From Thermoflavifilum aggregans (GTDB lineage: Bacteria; Bacteroidota; Bacteroidia; Chitinophagales; Chitinophagaceae), in assembly GCF_002797735.1 (NCBI RefSeq), contig NZ_PGFG01000001.1, positions 496,001 to 560,000 on the forward strand: 64,000 nt of DNA, read 5' to 3'. Below the pieces are notes generated by a model that saw only the letters and a list, made by a program, of their open reading frames with translations, searched no databases and was not told the origin of the DNA. Positions 17,388 to 26,652 of the stretch are shown here, one piece after another. The position numbers were made by a program, and so were the translations under genes. Numbering within the stretch: position 1 is the first letter of the stretch; each line of letters begins with the position of its first letter.

Positions 17388-18775
17388 TCAGCTTTCAGGT
17401 AAATATTTTAGGCTTCACTAAGCATTTGTTGTGGGGATGCATCCTGGAGATAGGCATCGCGGGTCTGATGTGTTCAGGCTGCAGTCCATTGCGTGAATCA
17501 GTAGTTGGTCAGCAACGGGCAATACATTTTACCCGCCGTTGGTTGCGTGATAGCCTGTTTCAGGGAGCACAGGTAGGCATGTCCGTTTATGATATTTCAC
17601 GCAGGCGCAGCGTTTTGCAATACCATAACCAACAATATTTTAACCCTGCTTCCAACACCAAGTTATTTACCCTTTTTGCCGGGCTGCATTTGCTTGGCGA
17701 TTCTACGACCGGTATTTTATATGCTGAAAACCAGGATACCCTGTTTATCCAAGGGACGGGCGATCCCAGCCTATTTCATCCTGAGTTTAAAGACCAGCGC
17801 GCTGCAGATTTTCTGCTGAACGATACCCACCGTGTGATGGCGTTAATGGAACCTGTTAACCGAAATGCCATGTGGGGCCCCGGATGGGCATGGGATGATT
17901 ATGCCGAGGATTATCAACCAGAACGAAGCTCACTTCCCCTGTATGGCAATGTGGTTTGGTGCACCCTTTACGATCATCAGGTGCAGATGATGCCTGCCTA
18001 TTTTCAGAAAGCAGGGCTGGTGAAATGGGATACTTCAGCCGGGCTTACCCCGGTATATCGCCTGCCAGAAACGAATGAATTTACTTTACATCCCGTCAGA
18101 GATACCGTGCATGTGCAGATTCCCTATCGCGTGCTACAGGATTCGGTGAGCGCGCTTTTGCTTTCAGATACCCTTCATAAGCCCGTATTTTTCTTTCCTG
18201 ACCGGCATTTGGTCAGAGGAGATTTGTCAGTGAAACAAATTCCCAATGTGCCGAGCGATAGTTTGTTCCGCCGCATGATGTTCAGAAGCGACAATTTTTA
18301 TGCTGAACAAACCCTGATGATGTGCAGCTATCGGCTGTTTGATACGATTGATACCCGGCGTACGATCCGGTGGGTGTTGGACAGCTTGTTGCCGGGTTTG
18401 CCGCAACCGCCGCGTTGGGTAGATGGATCGGGGCTGTCACGATTGAATTTGTTTACCCCCGATGATATGGTTTATCTGCTTCGAAGGCTAATAGCCGATT
18501 TTCCGGCCATGGATAGTGGTGGTTCTGGCAGGCAGATTTTTGCCTTATTGCCTACGGGCGGAAGCGGTACGTTGAGTCGGTATCCGGATCTGCGGGGTAG
18601 GCTCTACGCCAAAACCGGATCCCTGAGTAACCAGGCAGCGCTGAGCGGATATTTGCTCACCAGGCGGGGACGCATGCTTGCCTTCAGCGTGCTGGTAGGT
18701 AATTACGTTAGCTCTCCGGCCGGGCTTAGGGATCGGATGGGCGACTGGCTGCGCTGGTTGATAGCACATTATTAA
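17384..18775 (+). CDS. dacB: D-alanyl-D-alanine carboxypeptidase/endopeptidase, PBP4 family
   Basis: The 463-aa S13-family serine peptidase trims peptidoglycan cross-links in the periplasm. All three penicillin-binding motifs are present: SxxK in NPASNTKLF (Ser90-Lys93), SDN in FRSDNFYAEQ and KTG in YAKTGSLSN. The large insertion between the first two motifs fits class C PBPs. The N-terminus has a hydrophobic segment with cysteines near 30-33 (GLMCSGCSP), so it may be a lipoprotein. It starts within ATGA of the arginase-like gene and converges on an SGNH esterase with a 4-bp overlap. Confidence 0.92.
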   Translation: MISFQVNILGFTKHLLWGCILEIGIAGLMCSGCSPLRESVVGQQRAIHFTRRWLRDSLFQGAQVGMSVYDISRRRSVLQYHNQQYFNPASNTKLFTLFAGLHLLGDSTTGILYAENQDTLFIQGTGDPSLFHPEFKDQRAADFLLNDTHRVMALMEPVNRNAMWGPGWAWDDYAEDYQPERSSLPLYGNVVWCTLYDHQVQMMPAYFQKAGLVKWDTSAGLTPVYRLPETNEFTLHPVRDTVHVQIPYRVLQDSVSALLLSDTLHKPVFFFPDRHLVRGDLSVKQIPNVPSDSLFRRMMFRSDNFYAEQTLMMCSYRLFDTIDTRRTIRWVLDSLLPGLPQPPRWVDGSGLSRLNLFTPDDMVYLLRRLIADFPAMDSGGSGRQIFALLPTGGSGTLSRYPDLRGRLYAKTGSLSNQAALSGYLLTRRGRMLAFSVLVGNYVSSPAGLRDRMGDWLRWLIAHY

Positions 18776-19425
18776 GGTTGGCGGGGCAGTTTCAGCTGTC
18801 GGGCAATATAAGCTGCCATGTGTACGGCTCCGATTTTATCCGGATGGATGCCGTCATAAAAATGTGCTTCTTCATGCTTCATACCCTTGTACAGGTTAAT
18901 GATCCGGACATGTTCGGTGCGGGCTACCTGTTTGATCATCGGAATTTCCTGTTTTTTGATCACGGAATTCCGGATGCCGAATTTATCAGAAAATGAAGGT
19001 GGGGGAAGACATAGATAAATTTGGGGATGGCTGGGCAATTGCTTGAATATTTCCACAAATTCCCGATAGTTGGGGATAAAGTTCAGGCTGTCTTTCCAGT
19101 TCCACGGTTTGGAATCGTTGGTACCTAATTCGATGATCACGATCTGCGGATTCCACTGCTGTACTTCTTGGAAGGCTGTTTCTTTCCAATAGGGGTGATC
19201 GCCGCTTTTGAGGAGGGTTCGGCCGCCAAGGCCATAGTTTCGCACTTCATAGGCGCTGCCCAGAATACGCTGCAGTGCTTTGGGGTAGGTGCTATCGCCG
19301 AGACCATAACCTTCCGTAATGCTGTTACCCACACAGGCTACCCGGATAGGTTGTTGGGCATAGGCCTGCCAGAGGCCGGCGATCAGAAACAAGCCTATTA
19401 ACCAGCAGGATTTTATTCGTTTCAT
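18772..19425 (-). CDS. Exported SGNH/GDSL-family esterase
   Basis: The 217-aa protein from ATG 19425 has a signal peptide (MKRIKSCWLIGLFLIAG, cleavage near AYA-QQ). SGNH blocks are visible: Ser in VGNSITEGYG, Gly in NYGLGGRTLL, Asn in ELGTNDSKPW and the Asp-x-x-His of DGIHPDKIG. Such enzymes remove acetyl or acyl groups from sugars and glycans. Longer frames upstream cross the terminator at 19456-19486 and were rejected. It follows the Gfo/Idh gene in the same direction but is separated by that terminator, so it probably has its own promoter, which I cannot identify. Confidence 0.85.
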   Translation of the reverse strand: MKRIKSCWLIGLFLIAGLWQAYAQQPIRVACVGNSITEGYGLGDSTYPKALQRILGSAYEVRNYGLGGRTLLKSGDHPYWKETAFQEVQQWNPQIVIIELGTNDSKPWNWKDSLNFIPNYREFVEIFKQLPSHPQIYLCLPPPSFSDKFGIRNSVIKKQEIPMIKQVARTEHVRIINLYKGMKHEEAHFYDGIHPDKIGAVHMAAYIARQLKLPRQP

Positions 19426-19455
19426 TGGGAAATAGGTATTGCTCAGGATGAATGA

Positions 19456-19486
19456 AATAAAAAAGGTGGAGCCATTGGCTCCACCT
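19456..19486 (-). terminator. Intrinsic terminator for the sugar-oxidation operon
   Basis: A perfect 10-bp stem (19464-19473 with 19477-19486) has a 3-nt loop. On the minus strand it is followed by a T-rich run (TTTTTTATTT). It lies just past the stop of the Gfo/Idh gene at 19497. Confidence 0.85.
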
Positions 19487-19496
19487 GAATTTCTGG

Positions 19497-20984
19497 TTAA
19501 AAGGTCAATCCGGGCCAGCCCTGGCGGTAGGTCCGCCGGATGTATTGATTGGCCGGATCGAAATTGGTGACTTTCATATTCGGCCCGTCCCATTGCAGGG
19601 TGATGCCGCGTCCGGGATAACGATAGCCACGCCCGTTGCTGTTGGGTTCGCGGTAGTTAAAACTACGGATAGCCAGATTGCCCATCAGCACACATTCCGT
19701 GAGCGGGCCGGCATATCCTACAAAAGGCGAATCCACTTCCATATTGCCGTAACCGGCTATGCAGGCATCAACCCATTGACCATAGTGCCCGTCGGCCCCA
19801 CCCGGCACCCGCGGATATTTCTGGGGCACATTGATTTCTTTGGTAAGCGAAGTTGGCAGCAATTGGGGATTTTCTCCGTAGGTAGCGCACATCATTTTTC
19901 CACGGGTACCTATGAAGATCACGCCGTTTCCGCCGTCACCCATGATTTCGTTGGGTCCGAGTTCTTCGGGGCGTTCAGGCTGGATACCGCCATCCATCCA
20001 TGTCAGGCGGACTTCATTGCCTTTTTGGGTTTTGTATTTGAAATGAACGACCGAAGAGATCGGGCCGCTATCGGGGTAATAGGCCTGTGTCCAGTTGGTT
20101 ATGTAAGGTGTACTTACACTGCAGTTGACTTCTGTGGGATAATCCAGCCCCAGCACTTTGAATACGGGGCCAATGATATGGCAGCCCATATCACCAAGGG
20201 CGCCGGTGCCATAATCCCACCAGCCGCGCCAGTTGAAAGGCACCACATTGTCTTCATATTCCCGATAGGGAGCGGTGCCTAGCCACAGATCCCAGTCCAG
20301 CCCTTTGGGAATGGGCGGTTTCTTGTCGGGCCAGGGAATGCCCTGAGGCCATACGGGCCGGTCTGTCCAGCAATATACGGTATGTACTTCGCCGATGATG
20401 CCAGCTTCATACCATTCTCTGAGCTGGCGTACCCCGTCGCTGGATGCGCCCTGGTCGCCCATCTGGGTGACTACTTTGTAGCGTTTGGCAGCTTCTGTGA
20501 GCATGCGGGCTTCGTAGATATCGTGGGTCAGGGGTTTCTGAACGTACACATGTTTGCCTAACTGCATGGCGTGAAAAGCTACAATGGCGTGGTTATGGTC
20601 GGGGATGCCCACGCTTACTGCGTCAAAGTGATCATGTTCTTTGTCGAACAATTCGCGCCAGTCGTGGTAGTATTTGGCTTTGGGCCAGCGTTTCAGGCTA
20701 TCCTGCGCCTGCCGGTCGTCTACATCGCATAGGTAAGCGATTTCCACTTTACCGGTGGCGTAGAAATGGCGCAGATCATCACCACCCTTTCCTCCGGCAC
20801 CGATGCCGGCAATGATCAGCTTGTCGCTCGGTGCCACATAACCACGGCCCAGCACGTGGCGGGGCACGATGTAAAATCCTGCTGTGGCCAAAGCAGCGTT
20901 CCGGATAAACTGTCTCCGGGAAATGGATTTTTTCTGATCGGATGGATCATGCTGGTGTGGGTAATGGGACTTTTGTTCGCTCAT
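19497..20984 (-). CDS. Tat-exported Gfo/Idh/MocA-family oxidoreductase
   Basis: The 495-aa protein has a twin-arginine signal (SISRRQFIRNAALATAGF, Arg23-Arg24), so it folds with its NAD(P) cofactor before export. The Rossmann motif is IIAGIGAGGKGG. The family Lys lies in VQKPLTHD, and GALGDMGCHIIGP supplies the Asp/His region of the active site. Gfo/Idh proteins oxidise, reduce or hydrolyse sugars through keto intermediates. It lies 26 bp downstream of the small-subunit gene and is last in a three-gene operon with the GMC oxidoreductase. A joint role in 3-keto-glycoside chemistry in the periplasm is inference. Confidence 0.9.
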   Translation of the reverse strand: MSEQKSHYPHQHDPSDQKKSISRRQFIRNAALATAGFYIVPRHVLGRGYVAPSDKLIIAGIGAGGKGGDDLRHFYATGKVEIAYLCDVDDRQAQDSLKRWPKAKYYHDWRELFDKEHDHFDAVSVGIPDHNHAIVAFHAMQLGKHVYVQKPLTHDIYEARMLTEAAKRYKVVTQMGDQGASSDGVRQLREWYEAGIIGEVHTVYCWTDRPVWPQGIPWPDKKPPIPKGLDWDLWLGTAPYREYEDNVVPFNWRGWWDYGTGALGDMGCHIIGPVFKVLGLDYPTEVNCSVSTPYITNWTQAYYPDSGPISSVVHFKYKTQKGNEVRLTWMDGGIQPERPEELGPNEIMGDGGNGVIFIGTRGKMMCATYGENPQLLPTSLTKEINVPQKYPRVPGGADGHYGQWVDACIAGYGNMEVDSPFVGYAGPLTECVLMGNLAIRSFNYREPNSNGRGYRYPGRGITLQWDGPNMKVTNFDPANQYIRRTYRQGWPGLTF

Positions 20985-21010
20985 ATCACATTGGTTTTTT
21001 ATTTGGAAAA

Positions 21011-21700
21011 TCAGCTCCAGGTCATGATTTTACCCCGTTCATCGGCTTTAATGTAGGGAATATTCGGATCGTAGGCAAGTCCGTATTGTTTCAACACATC
21101 CTCCGGCACTCCATCCCAGAAATTGGGTTGATTGCCTACATAGCCCAGGTCCTTGATGCCCATTTCGCTGGTAAAAAAGCCGGTGGCGGTAAGGTTTCGC
21201 ATCAGATTGAAGAAGGCCACGCCGGGTTCCATTTCGGGTTTAGCTCGGTTGGGATAGGCAATTTCCTCGACCATTTCAATTTGTTGCTCATGGCTCAGGC
21301 TGGCAAAGTCGGTTCCGTAGCGTTTCATGCATTGCACATCGAGCCAGCGCAGGCCTCCGCGCATCGGGGTCTGCAGGCGGGGCATATCTTTTACGATAAA
21401 TTCGATAAAATCCGGCACTCCTGCGTCGGTAGCACTTCCGGAGTGTTCATCCGCCGGGATGATGATATCGGCCAGGATGGCAATTGTTTTCATTTCGTGC
21501 TCGGTGAAAAACTTTTCACTGGCAAGTTTTTTATCACGTTCCACTTCAAAAGGCTGCCGGCCGCTGTTTTCATCCCATGCCTTCAGGGAAGCGGGGAGCT
21601 CGCCTGTTTCCTTTTTGGTTTCCTGTTTGCAGGCATCCAGCAACAATCCGGCAGAAACTGAGCTGAGGGCCAGCACCTTCAGGGATTCTCTTCTGTCCAT
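21011..21700 (-). CDS. Gluconate 2-dehydrogenase subunit 3-family protein (small subunit of GMC dehydrogenase)
   Basis: The 229-aa protein starts MDRRESLKVLALSSVSAG, a twin-arginine-like signal, followed by a lipobox-like LLLDAC with Cys near residue 24. It may therefore be a Tat-exported lipoprotein. The body (FFTEHEMKTIAILADIIIPAD, then GVAFFNLMRNLTATGFFTS) is typical of the family that chaperones and exports a partner GMC flavoprotein. The GMC gene is immediately upstream (35 bp) and has no signal peptide of its own, which fits piggy-back export. The Gfo/Idh gene follows. Confidence 0.88.
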   Translation of the reverse strand: MDRRESLKVLALSSVSAGLLLDACKQETKKETGELPASLKAWDENSGRQPFEVERDKKLASEKFFTEHEMKTIAILADIIIPADEHSGSATDAGVPDFIEFIVKDMPRLQTPMRGGLRWLDVQCMKRYGTDFASLSHEQQIEMVEEIAYPNRAKPEMEPGVAFFNLMRNLTATGFFTSEMGIKDLGYVGNQPNFWDGVPEDVLKQYGLAYDPNIPYIKADERGKIMTWS

Positions 21701-21735
21701 AGGTTCAATATTTTTTAAGCTTTGAAAAAAGCGGG

Positions 21736-23478
21736 TTAAATGTTTCTTTTTTTGAGCTGATCCACCAGGTATTCTGTGGCGCGCATGCTAAGCGCCAAAA
21801 TTGTCCAGGTGGGATTTTTATCGGCCTGTGATACGAATGGTCCGCCATCCACGATAAACAGGTTTTTACAGTCGTGTGCCTGGTTGAACTTGTTCACTAC
21901 CGAGGTACGCGGGTCATTGCCCATGCGGGTGGTGCCCACCTCATGGATGATTTCACCCGGGGTGGAAAGCCCGTAGTTGCTTTCGGGGCCAGGTTTATCG
22001 CCCAATGGAATACCGCCCATGGCATGGATGATTTCTTCGAAAGTATCCTGCATGTGTTTGGCCTGTTTGATTTCATAATCAGTCCAGGTATAATGAAAAC
22101 GCAGTACAGGGATACCATACTTATCTACCACGTTGGGATCTATTTCACAATAATTTTCGTATCGTGCTATGGATTCACCGCGGCCTGCCATGCCGAAGGT
22201 AGCACCGTAGAACCAGCGGTAATCATCCTTCAGGGAAGCTCCATAGCCGCCAGCTTCTTTTACTTTCCCGTTGCGTCCGGGGAAGCGGCCGTTCAGGTTT
22301 TGGATATCCCATCCAAAGCCATAGGAAGGCATGCCCATGCCGCCCCAGTATTCGATATGATAACCCCTGGGAAAATCGAGTCTTTTGTTATCGCCCCACC
22401 AGGGGGTGTAGACGTGCATACCGCCCACGCCGTCTTCGTTATAGCGTTTGCGGCCGAACAGCTGCGGCAAAATGCCCATACGGCCTGCTCCGGTGGAATC
22501 GTGCAGATAATGGCCAACCACGCCACTGGAATTAGCCAAGCCGTTGGGATGGCGGGTGGATTTGGAGTTAAGCAACAGGCGGGCTGATTCACAGGCACTG
22601 GCTGCCAGTACCACCACACGGGCGCGCACCTGGTATTCCTGCAAATCTTCCTTGTTGATGTAGGAAACCCCTGTTGCCAGCCCGTTCTGGTCGGTCAGGA
22701 TTTCCCGGGCCATGGCGTTGGGAATCACGGTCACATGACCACTGCTGACGGCCGGTTTTACCAGCACCGAGGAAGAAGAAAAGTCGCCGTAAATCATGCA
22801 GCTGCGGTTGCATTGGCTGCAATAGAAACATGGCTGGCGGTCTTTGTTTACCGTGCGTGTAAGGATCGACAAACGGGATGGGATTACAGGTATGTTCAGC
22901 TTTTTACCCGCTTCCATGATCATCAGTTCATGCAGGCGGGGTTTGGGAGGAGGCAGGAAATAGCCGTCGGGGTCATTGTATCGGCCTTCATTGGTACCAA
23001 ACACACCGATGAGTTTATCCACCCTGTCGTAGTAGGGTTTAATATCGTCGTAGCTGATAGGCCAGTCCTCTCCCAGGCCATCAATGCTTTTGCGTTTGAA
23101 ATCCAGTGGGCCGAAGCGCAGGGAAATACGACCCCAGTGATTGGTGCGACCACCCAGCATGCGGGAGCGAAACCAGGCAAACTGGGTGTTGTCCTTGTGG
23201 GTATATGGTTCCCCATCAATTTCCCAGCCTCCCCAGGCTGCATCAAAATCGCCAAAAGGCCGGGTGGTTCCCGCACCGCGTCGCGGCGATTCATAAGACC
23301 ATTTCAGCTGGGTGCGCTGGGCCGGATTGGCCGGATCAAACATAGGCCCTGCTTCCAGCAATACCGTTTTGACACCTGCCTGTGCCAGTACATACGCGGC
23401 CATGCCGCCACCCGCACCTGAGCCTACGATACAAACATCGTAAACCTCGGGTGACTTTTTGATCTGAAAATCACTCAT
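21736..23478 (-). CDS. GMC-family FAD dehydrogenase with a four-cysteine motif
   Basis: The 580-aa flavoprotein has VGSGAGGGMAA (FAD binding, residues 18-28), the GMC signature around GGRTNHWGRIS (residues 109-119) and a C-terminal active site with HEVGTTRMG and DKNPTWTI (His/Asn). Cys217, Cys220, Cys223 and Cys227 form CxxCxxCxxxC within CFYCSQCNRSC. Bacterial FAD-glucose dehydrogenase alpha subunits hold an iron-sulphur cluster, so this could serve electron transfer; that link is inference. There is no signal peptide, and export is probably with the Tat-signal small subunit downstream. The likely reaction is oxidation of a sugar or glycoside hydroxyl. It is first in a three-gene operon. Confidence 0.9.
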   Translation of the reverse strand: MSDFQIKKSPEVYDVCIVGSGAGGGMAAYVLAQAGVKTVLLEAGPMFDPANPAQRTQLKWSYESPRRGAGTTRPFGDFDAAWGGWEIDGEPYTHKDNTQFAWFRSRMLGGRTNHWGRISLRFGPLDFKRKSIDGLGEDWPISYDDIKPYYDRVDKLIGVFGTNEGRYNDPDGYFLPPPKPRLHELMIMEAGKKLNIPVIPSRLSILTRTVNKDRQPCFYCSQCNRSCMIYGDFSSSSVLVKPAVSSGHVTVIPNAMAREILTDQNGLATGVSYINKEDLQEYQVRARVVVLAASACESARLLLNSKSTRHPNGLANSSGVVGHYLHDSTGAGRMGILPQLFGRKRYNEDGVGGMHVYTPWWGDNKRLDFPRGYHIEYWGGMGMPSYGFGWDIQNLNGRFPGRNGKVKEAGGYGASLKDDYRWFYGATFGMAGRGESIARYENYCEIDPNVVDKYGIPVLRFHYTWTDYEIKQAKHMQDTFEEIIHAMGGIPLGDKPGPESNYGLSTPGEIIHEVGTTRMGNDPRTSVVNKFNQAHDCKNLFIVDGGPFVSQADKNPTWTILALSMRATEYLVDQLKKRNI

Positions 23479-23686
23479 AGTGCATGTATGTTTTAAGATA
23501 TGGGTTACAGATTCACATGCGGCAAAGCCTACCTTCGCTTCAGCCTGTTGTGGAGTTAAGCCAGAGGTGATTGGTGTATGGGAAGACGAATATAGGAAAA
23601 TTCAACATAGACAATCTAAAAAATCAAAAAAATCTTCTTCCAGCATAAAAATTTCTAATGAAATCGGGTGTTCATCCCATCGTTGT

Positions 23687-24757
23687 CTATCGGTCAGGTT
23701 GCCCGAGCCGGCGCAGATAACGCAGATGGGAACGAACGGCGCTCGCAAAGGAAGGGTAGGCTACATATGGCACCTGAAATTCCTGACAGACCTTCCGAAC
23801 AATGGCACTGATAGCAGGATAATGTACATGCGAGATTCGCGGGAACAGATGATGCTCGATCTGAAAATTCAATCCACCAATCAACCAGTAAAGCAACCTG
23901 CTGTTCATGCCGAAATTGGCTGTGGTGGCTACTTCATGCAATGCCCATTCATTCTCGATTTTTTTAGACTCGGGTTGAGGCATAGGAAAACGCGTATCTT
24001 CCACGCAATGGGCCATCTGAAAAACCAGTGCGAGGGTGATACCCATGCTTCCATGCATAATCAATAAACCGATCACAGCCGGCAACCAACCGAAGATCCA
24101 CGCAGGAATCAAGAGAAATATCGTAAGATTCAGCAACTTACTGCCCCAGAAAATCATTTTTTGTGATAAAGACATGGGGGGTATGGGCGTAAATTCAATT
24201 TTACGCGCGAAATACTTGTAATAATCATTAAATAAAACCCACATCAATGAAGTAAACATATACAACACCGGTGCGTAGAGATGCTGATAACGATGATACC
24301 ATCGCCTGGGCTGATCAGGACTCAATCGCAATATCGGCACATGAATGTCTTCGTCTTCACCGTTGATATTCGTATACGTATGGTGAACGATATTGTGTTT
24401 CACCTTCCAGATATAAGCGTTGCCGCCCATCAGGTTCAGGGTGAGCGACATGATTTCATTCAAGGCTTTGGATGAAGAATAACTTCCGTGGGCAGCATCG
24501 TGCATGATGTTGAAACCAATGAAAGCCAGTACAAAACCCAGTGATACACACAACAGGATGCTGATCCATGCTGCGGGATGCAGCACGATCAAGCTGAGAT
24601 AAACGCCTATCGCCAATGGCAATAGCACGGCCGATTTGATATAGAGCTGTCGATTACCTTTTTCACTCAGGTGATGGGTTTCAAAATAATGTTTGACGTG
24701 CGCATCCAGTGTTTGTTTGAAAGGGCGGGGATTGTTGATGAATTTAACCTGACTCAT
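23687..24757 (-). CDS. Membrane fatty-acid (acyl-CoA) desaturase
   Basis: The 356-aa integral membrane di-iron desaturase has the three histidine boxes of the front-end/linoleoyl-CoA type: HDAAHGS, HNIVHHTYTN and QIEHHLFPR. Hydrophobic spans lie between them, and HEVATTANFG precedes the last box. It would introduce a double bond into membrane acyl chains at the expense of O2. The bond position is unknown. The 208 bp between this gene's stop and the GMC start hold no gene I can support. The gene looks monocistronic. Confidence 0.92.
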   Translation of the reverse strand: MSQVKFINNPRPFKQTLDAHVKHYFETHHLSEKGNRQLYIKSAVLLPLAIGVYLSLIVLHPAAWISILLCVSLGFVLAFIGFNIMHDAAHGSYSSSKALNEIMSLTLNLMGGNAYIWKVKHNIVHHTYTNINGEDEDIHVPILRLSPDQPRRWYHRYQHLYAPVLYMFTSLMWVLFNDYYKYFARKIEFTPIPPMSLSQKMIFWGSKLLNLTIFLLIPAWIFGWLPAVIGLLIMHGSMGITLALVFQMAHCVEDTRFPMPQPESKKIENEWALHEVATTANFGMNSRLLYWLIGGLNFQIEHHLFPRISHVHYPAISAIVRKVCQEFQVPYVAYPSFASAVRSHLRYLRRLGQPDR

Positions 24758-24883
24758 GATTAATCAAAATAAAACATTCAAGGCTGCATGCCCTGATGAA
24801 AACGAAGGTAACGGATTCATATCAGGAAACGCGATTTGCGGATATCAATTGATAGGATTTAACAATCCCTTGTGCATCAAACA

Positions 24884-26539
24884 TCATCCTATTTGCAGAT
24901 ACATTTGCTCATAATAAGCTTTTGCCATGCGCTGGCTGTCGAACTGCGGCCGCACATCCTGCATGCTGCGCGACATGAGCGAAAGCCATTGTGTATGGTT
25001 TTCGTAATACAGCGGAAGCACGCGTTGTTGCAGGGTAGCATACAGGGCCTGTGCATCCTGCCGGTCGATTTCTTCCACGGGCAGCTGTGGATCGGCAGCA
25101 GGAATCACGAAGCCATTCACCCCATCTTTCAGGAATTCCGCAATCCAGCCGTCGGGGATGCTCACGTTGACGGCCCCATTCATGGCGGCGCTCATGCCGC
25201 TGGTGCCCGAGGCTTCCCGGGTCAGGCGGGGCACGTTGAGCCACACATCCGCACCTCCTTTCAACAATTTCGATAAGCTCAGTTCATAGCCCGTGAGCAC
25301 TGCACAATTGGGATAGCTTTTGCTGATCTGTACGAGGTGATTGAATAAGCCTATCGCTGCACCATCGGTGGGGTAAGGTTTTCCGGCCCAGATGATTTGC
25401 ACGGGATAGGTGGTATGGTGGATGATCTCCAGAAACTTTTGCCAGTCGTGCAACAACAGGTTCATGCGTTTATATCCTGCAAAACGTCGAGCCACAACAA
25501 TGGTCAGGATGTGTTCATCGAACAGTTTACCGCATTGATCGGCCACCACTTCAAATAACTTGCGCTTGGCTGCCAACTTCAGTTCCCAGAGTTTCGTCAA
25601 CTCGCCGGCATGTAAGGCTTCATACATGGCATGGTTAGCCCAGTATTGCGCATCCTGTGCATTGGTGATGGCGATGATGGGCAGCAGCTGTGCTTCGCGG
25701 CCCCACATCTGTCGCAGGGTTTGTGTGTGTAACTGCGATACTCCGTTGGTGATACCCGCCAGACGCATGGCGGCCAGGGTGTGGTTGAGACGAGGAGCAT
25801 CTATATGCGTAATCTGGCGGACCTCGTCTATAGAAAGTTCGCCAAAGAAACTCATTTCATGCAACAACCCCATATCTGTTTCCGGATTACCGGCGGCTTC
25901 GGGTGTATGGTTGGTAAATACCAGTCTCTTTTTCACTTCACCCACATCCTGATGTTGCTGGTACAGATAAAAAGCCAGGGGCAGGGCATGCGATTCGTTC
26001 AGATGGTAAATCTCCGGTTTCCATGACAGGTATTCAAACAATTTGGCGCCCCCAATACCCAGCACAATATCAGCTGCCAGCTGAGCCCCCAGATCGGCAT
26101 CATACAGCTTGTGTGACGTGGTTTTTGCCAGATAATCATTTTCCGGCACATCTGTACTTAATAAAAACAGAGGGGCCGTCTGAAAGGTTTCCGGTGGCAG
26201 ATACCAGGCTTTCCCCTGCACGGGTTGTCCGTGAATGTGGATGGTAAACTGAATACCTGTATCCACCAGAAAATGGTAGATTTTTTCCTGAAACAACACA
26301 TTCATTGTCTGATCAGCATTGCGCACCTGATCGTAGTATCCGTATTTCCAGAGTATGCCCACTCCTACCAGATTTTGCTTCAGGGCATAGGCACTGCGCA
26401 AATGTGAGCCAGCCAGGAATCCCAATCCGCCGGCATAGATCTTAAGCGGCTGATGAATGGCATATTCCATGGAAAAATAAGCCACAGGCCGGCTGTAACG
26501 AGGATTTACTTCATAGGGATGTGCAAAAGAAAATGCCAT
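24884..26539 (-). CDS. Alpha-glucan phosphorylase-like protein lacking the PLP lysine
   Basis: The 551-aa protein (ATG 26539; a TTG two codons earlier is less likely) matches the short alpha-glucan/maltodextrin phosphorylase family: VAYFSMEYAIHQPLKIYAGGLG at the N-terminus, VVARRFAGYKR and IIWAGKPYP in the centre, and NVPRLTREASGTSG near the C-terminus. These enzymes release glucose-1-phosphate using a PLP bound to a lysine in the motif EASGTGNMK or EACGTSGMK. Here the equivalent residue is Ser450 (GTSGMSAAMNG), so PLP cannot attach as a Schiff base. The protein may be a glucan-binding or retuned glycosyltransferase-fold enzyme. It faces away from the gluconokinase gene across about 110 bp. 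Confidence 0.85.
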   Translation of the reverse strand: MAFSFAHPYEVNPRYSRPVAYFSMEYAIHQPLKIYAGGLGFLAGSHLRSAYALKQNLVGVGILWKYGYYDQVRNADQTMNVLFQEKIYHFLVDTGIQFTIHIHGQPVQGKAWYLPPETFQTAPLFLLSTDVPENDYLAKTTSHKLYDADLGAQLAADIVLGIGGAKLFEYLSWKPEIYHLNESHALPLAFYLYQQHQDVGEVKKRLVFTNHTPEAAGNPETDMGLLHEMSFFGELSIDEVRQITHIDAPRLNHTLAAMRLAGITNGVSQLHTQTLRQMWGREAQLLPIIAITNAQDAQYWANHAMYEALHAGELTKLWELKLAAKRKLFEVVADQCGKLFDEHILTIVVARRFAGYKRMNLLLHDWQKFLEIIHHTTYPVQIIWAGKPYPTDGAAIGLFNHLVQISKSYPNCAVLTGYELSLSKLLKGGADVWLNVPRLTREASGTSGMSAAMNGAVNVSIPDGWIAEFLKDGVNGFVIPAADPQLPVEEIDRQDAQALYATLQQRVLPLYYENHTQWLSLMSRSMQDVRPQFDSQRMAKAYYEQMYLQIG

Positions 26540-26652
26540 AGGCAAATGATAATGTGTTTTTCAATGGTTGTTCTGTAATCAAAAATACCGGAATGCCAGC
26601 AAACGCTGGTGAAAATAGGATAAGTATCTGGAAATGCGTTTACCTTTAGTGC

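Noticed and set aside
23480-24067. 195-codon + strand frame spanning the gap before and the end of the desaturase gene
   Set aside because: Most of it is antisense to the desaturase histidine-box region, and the remainder is low-quality sequence.
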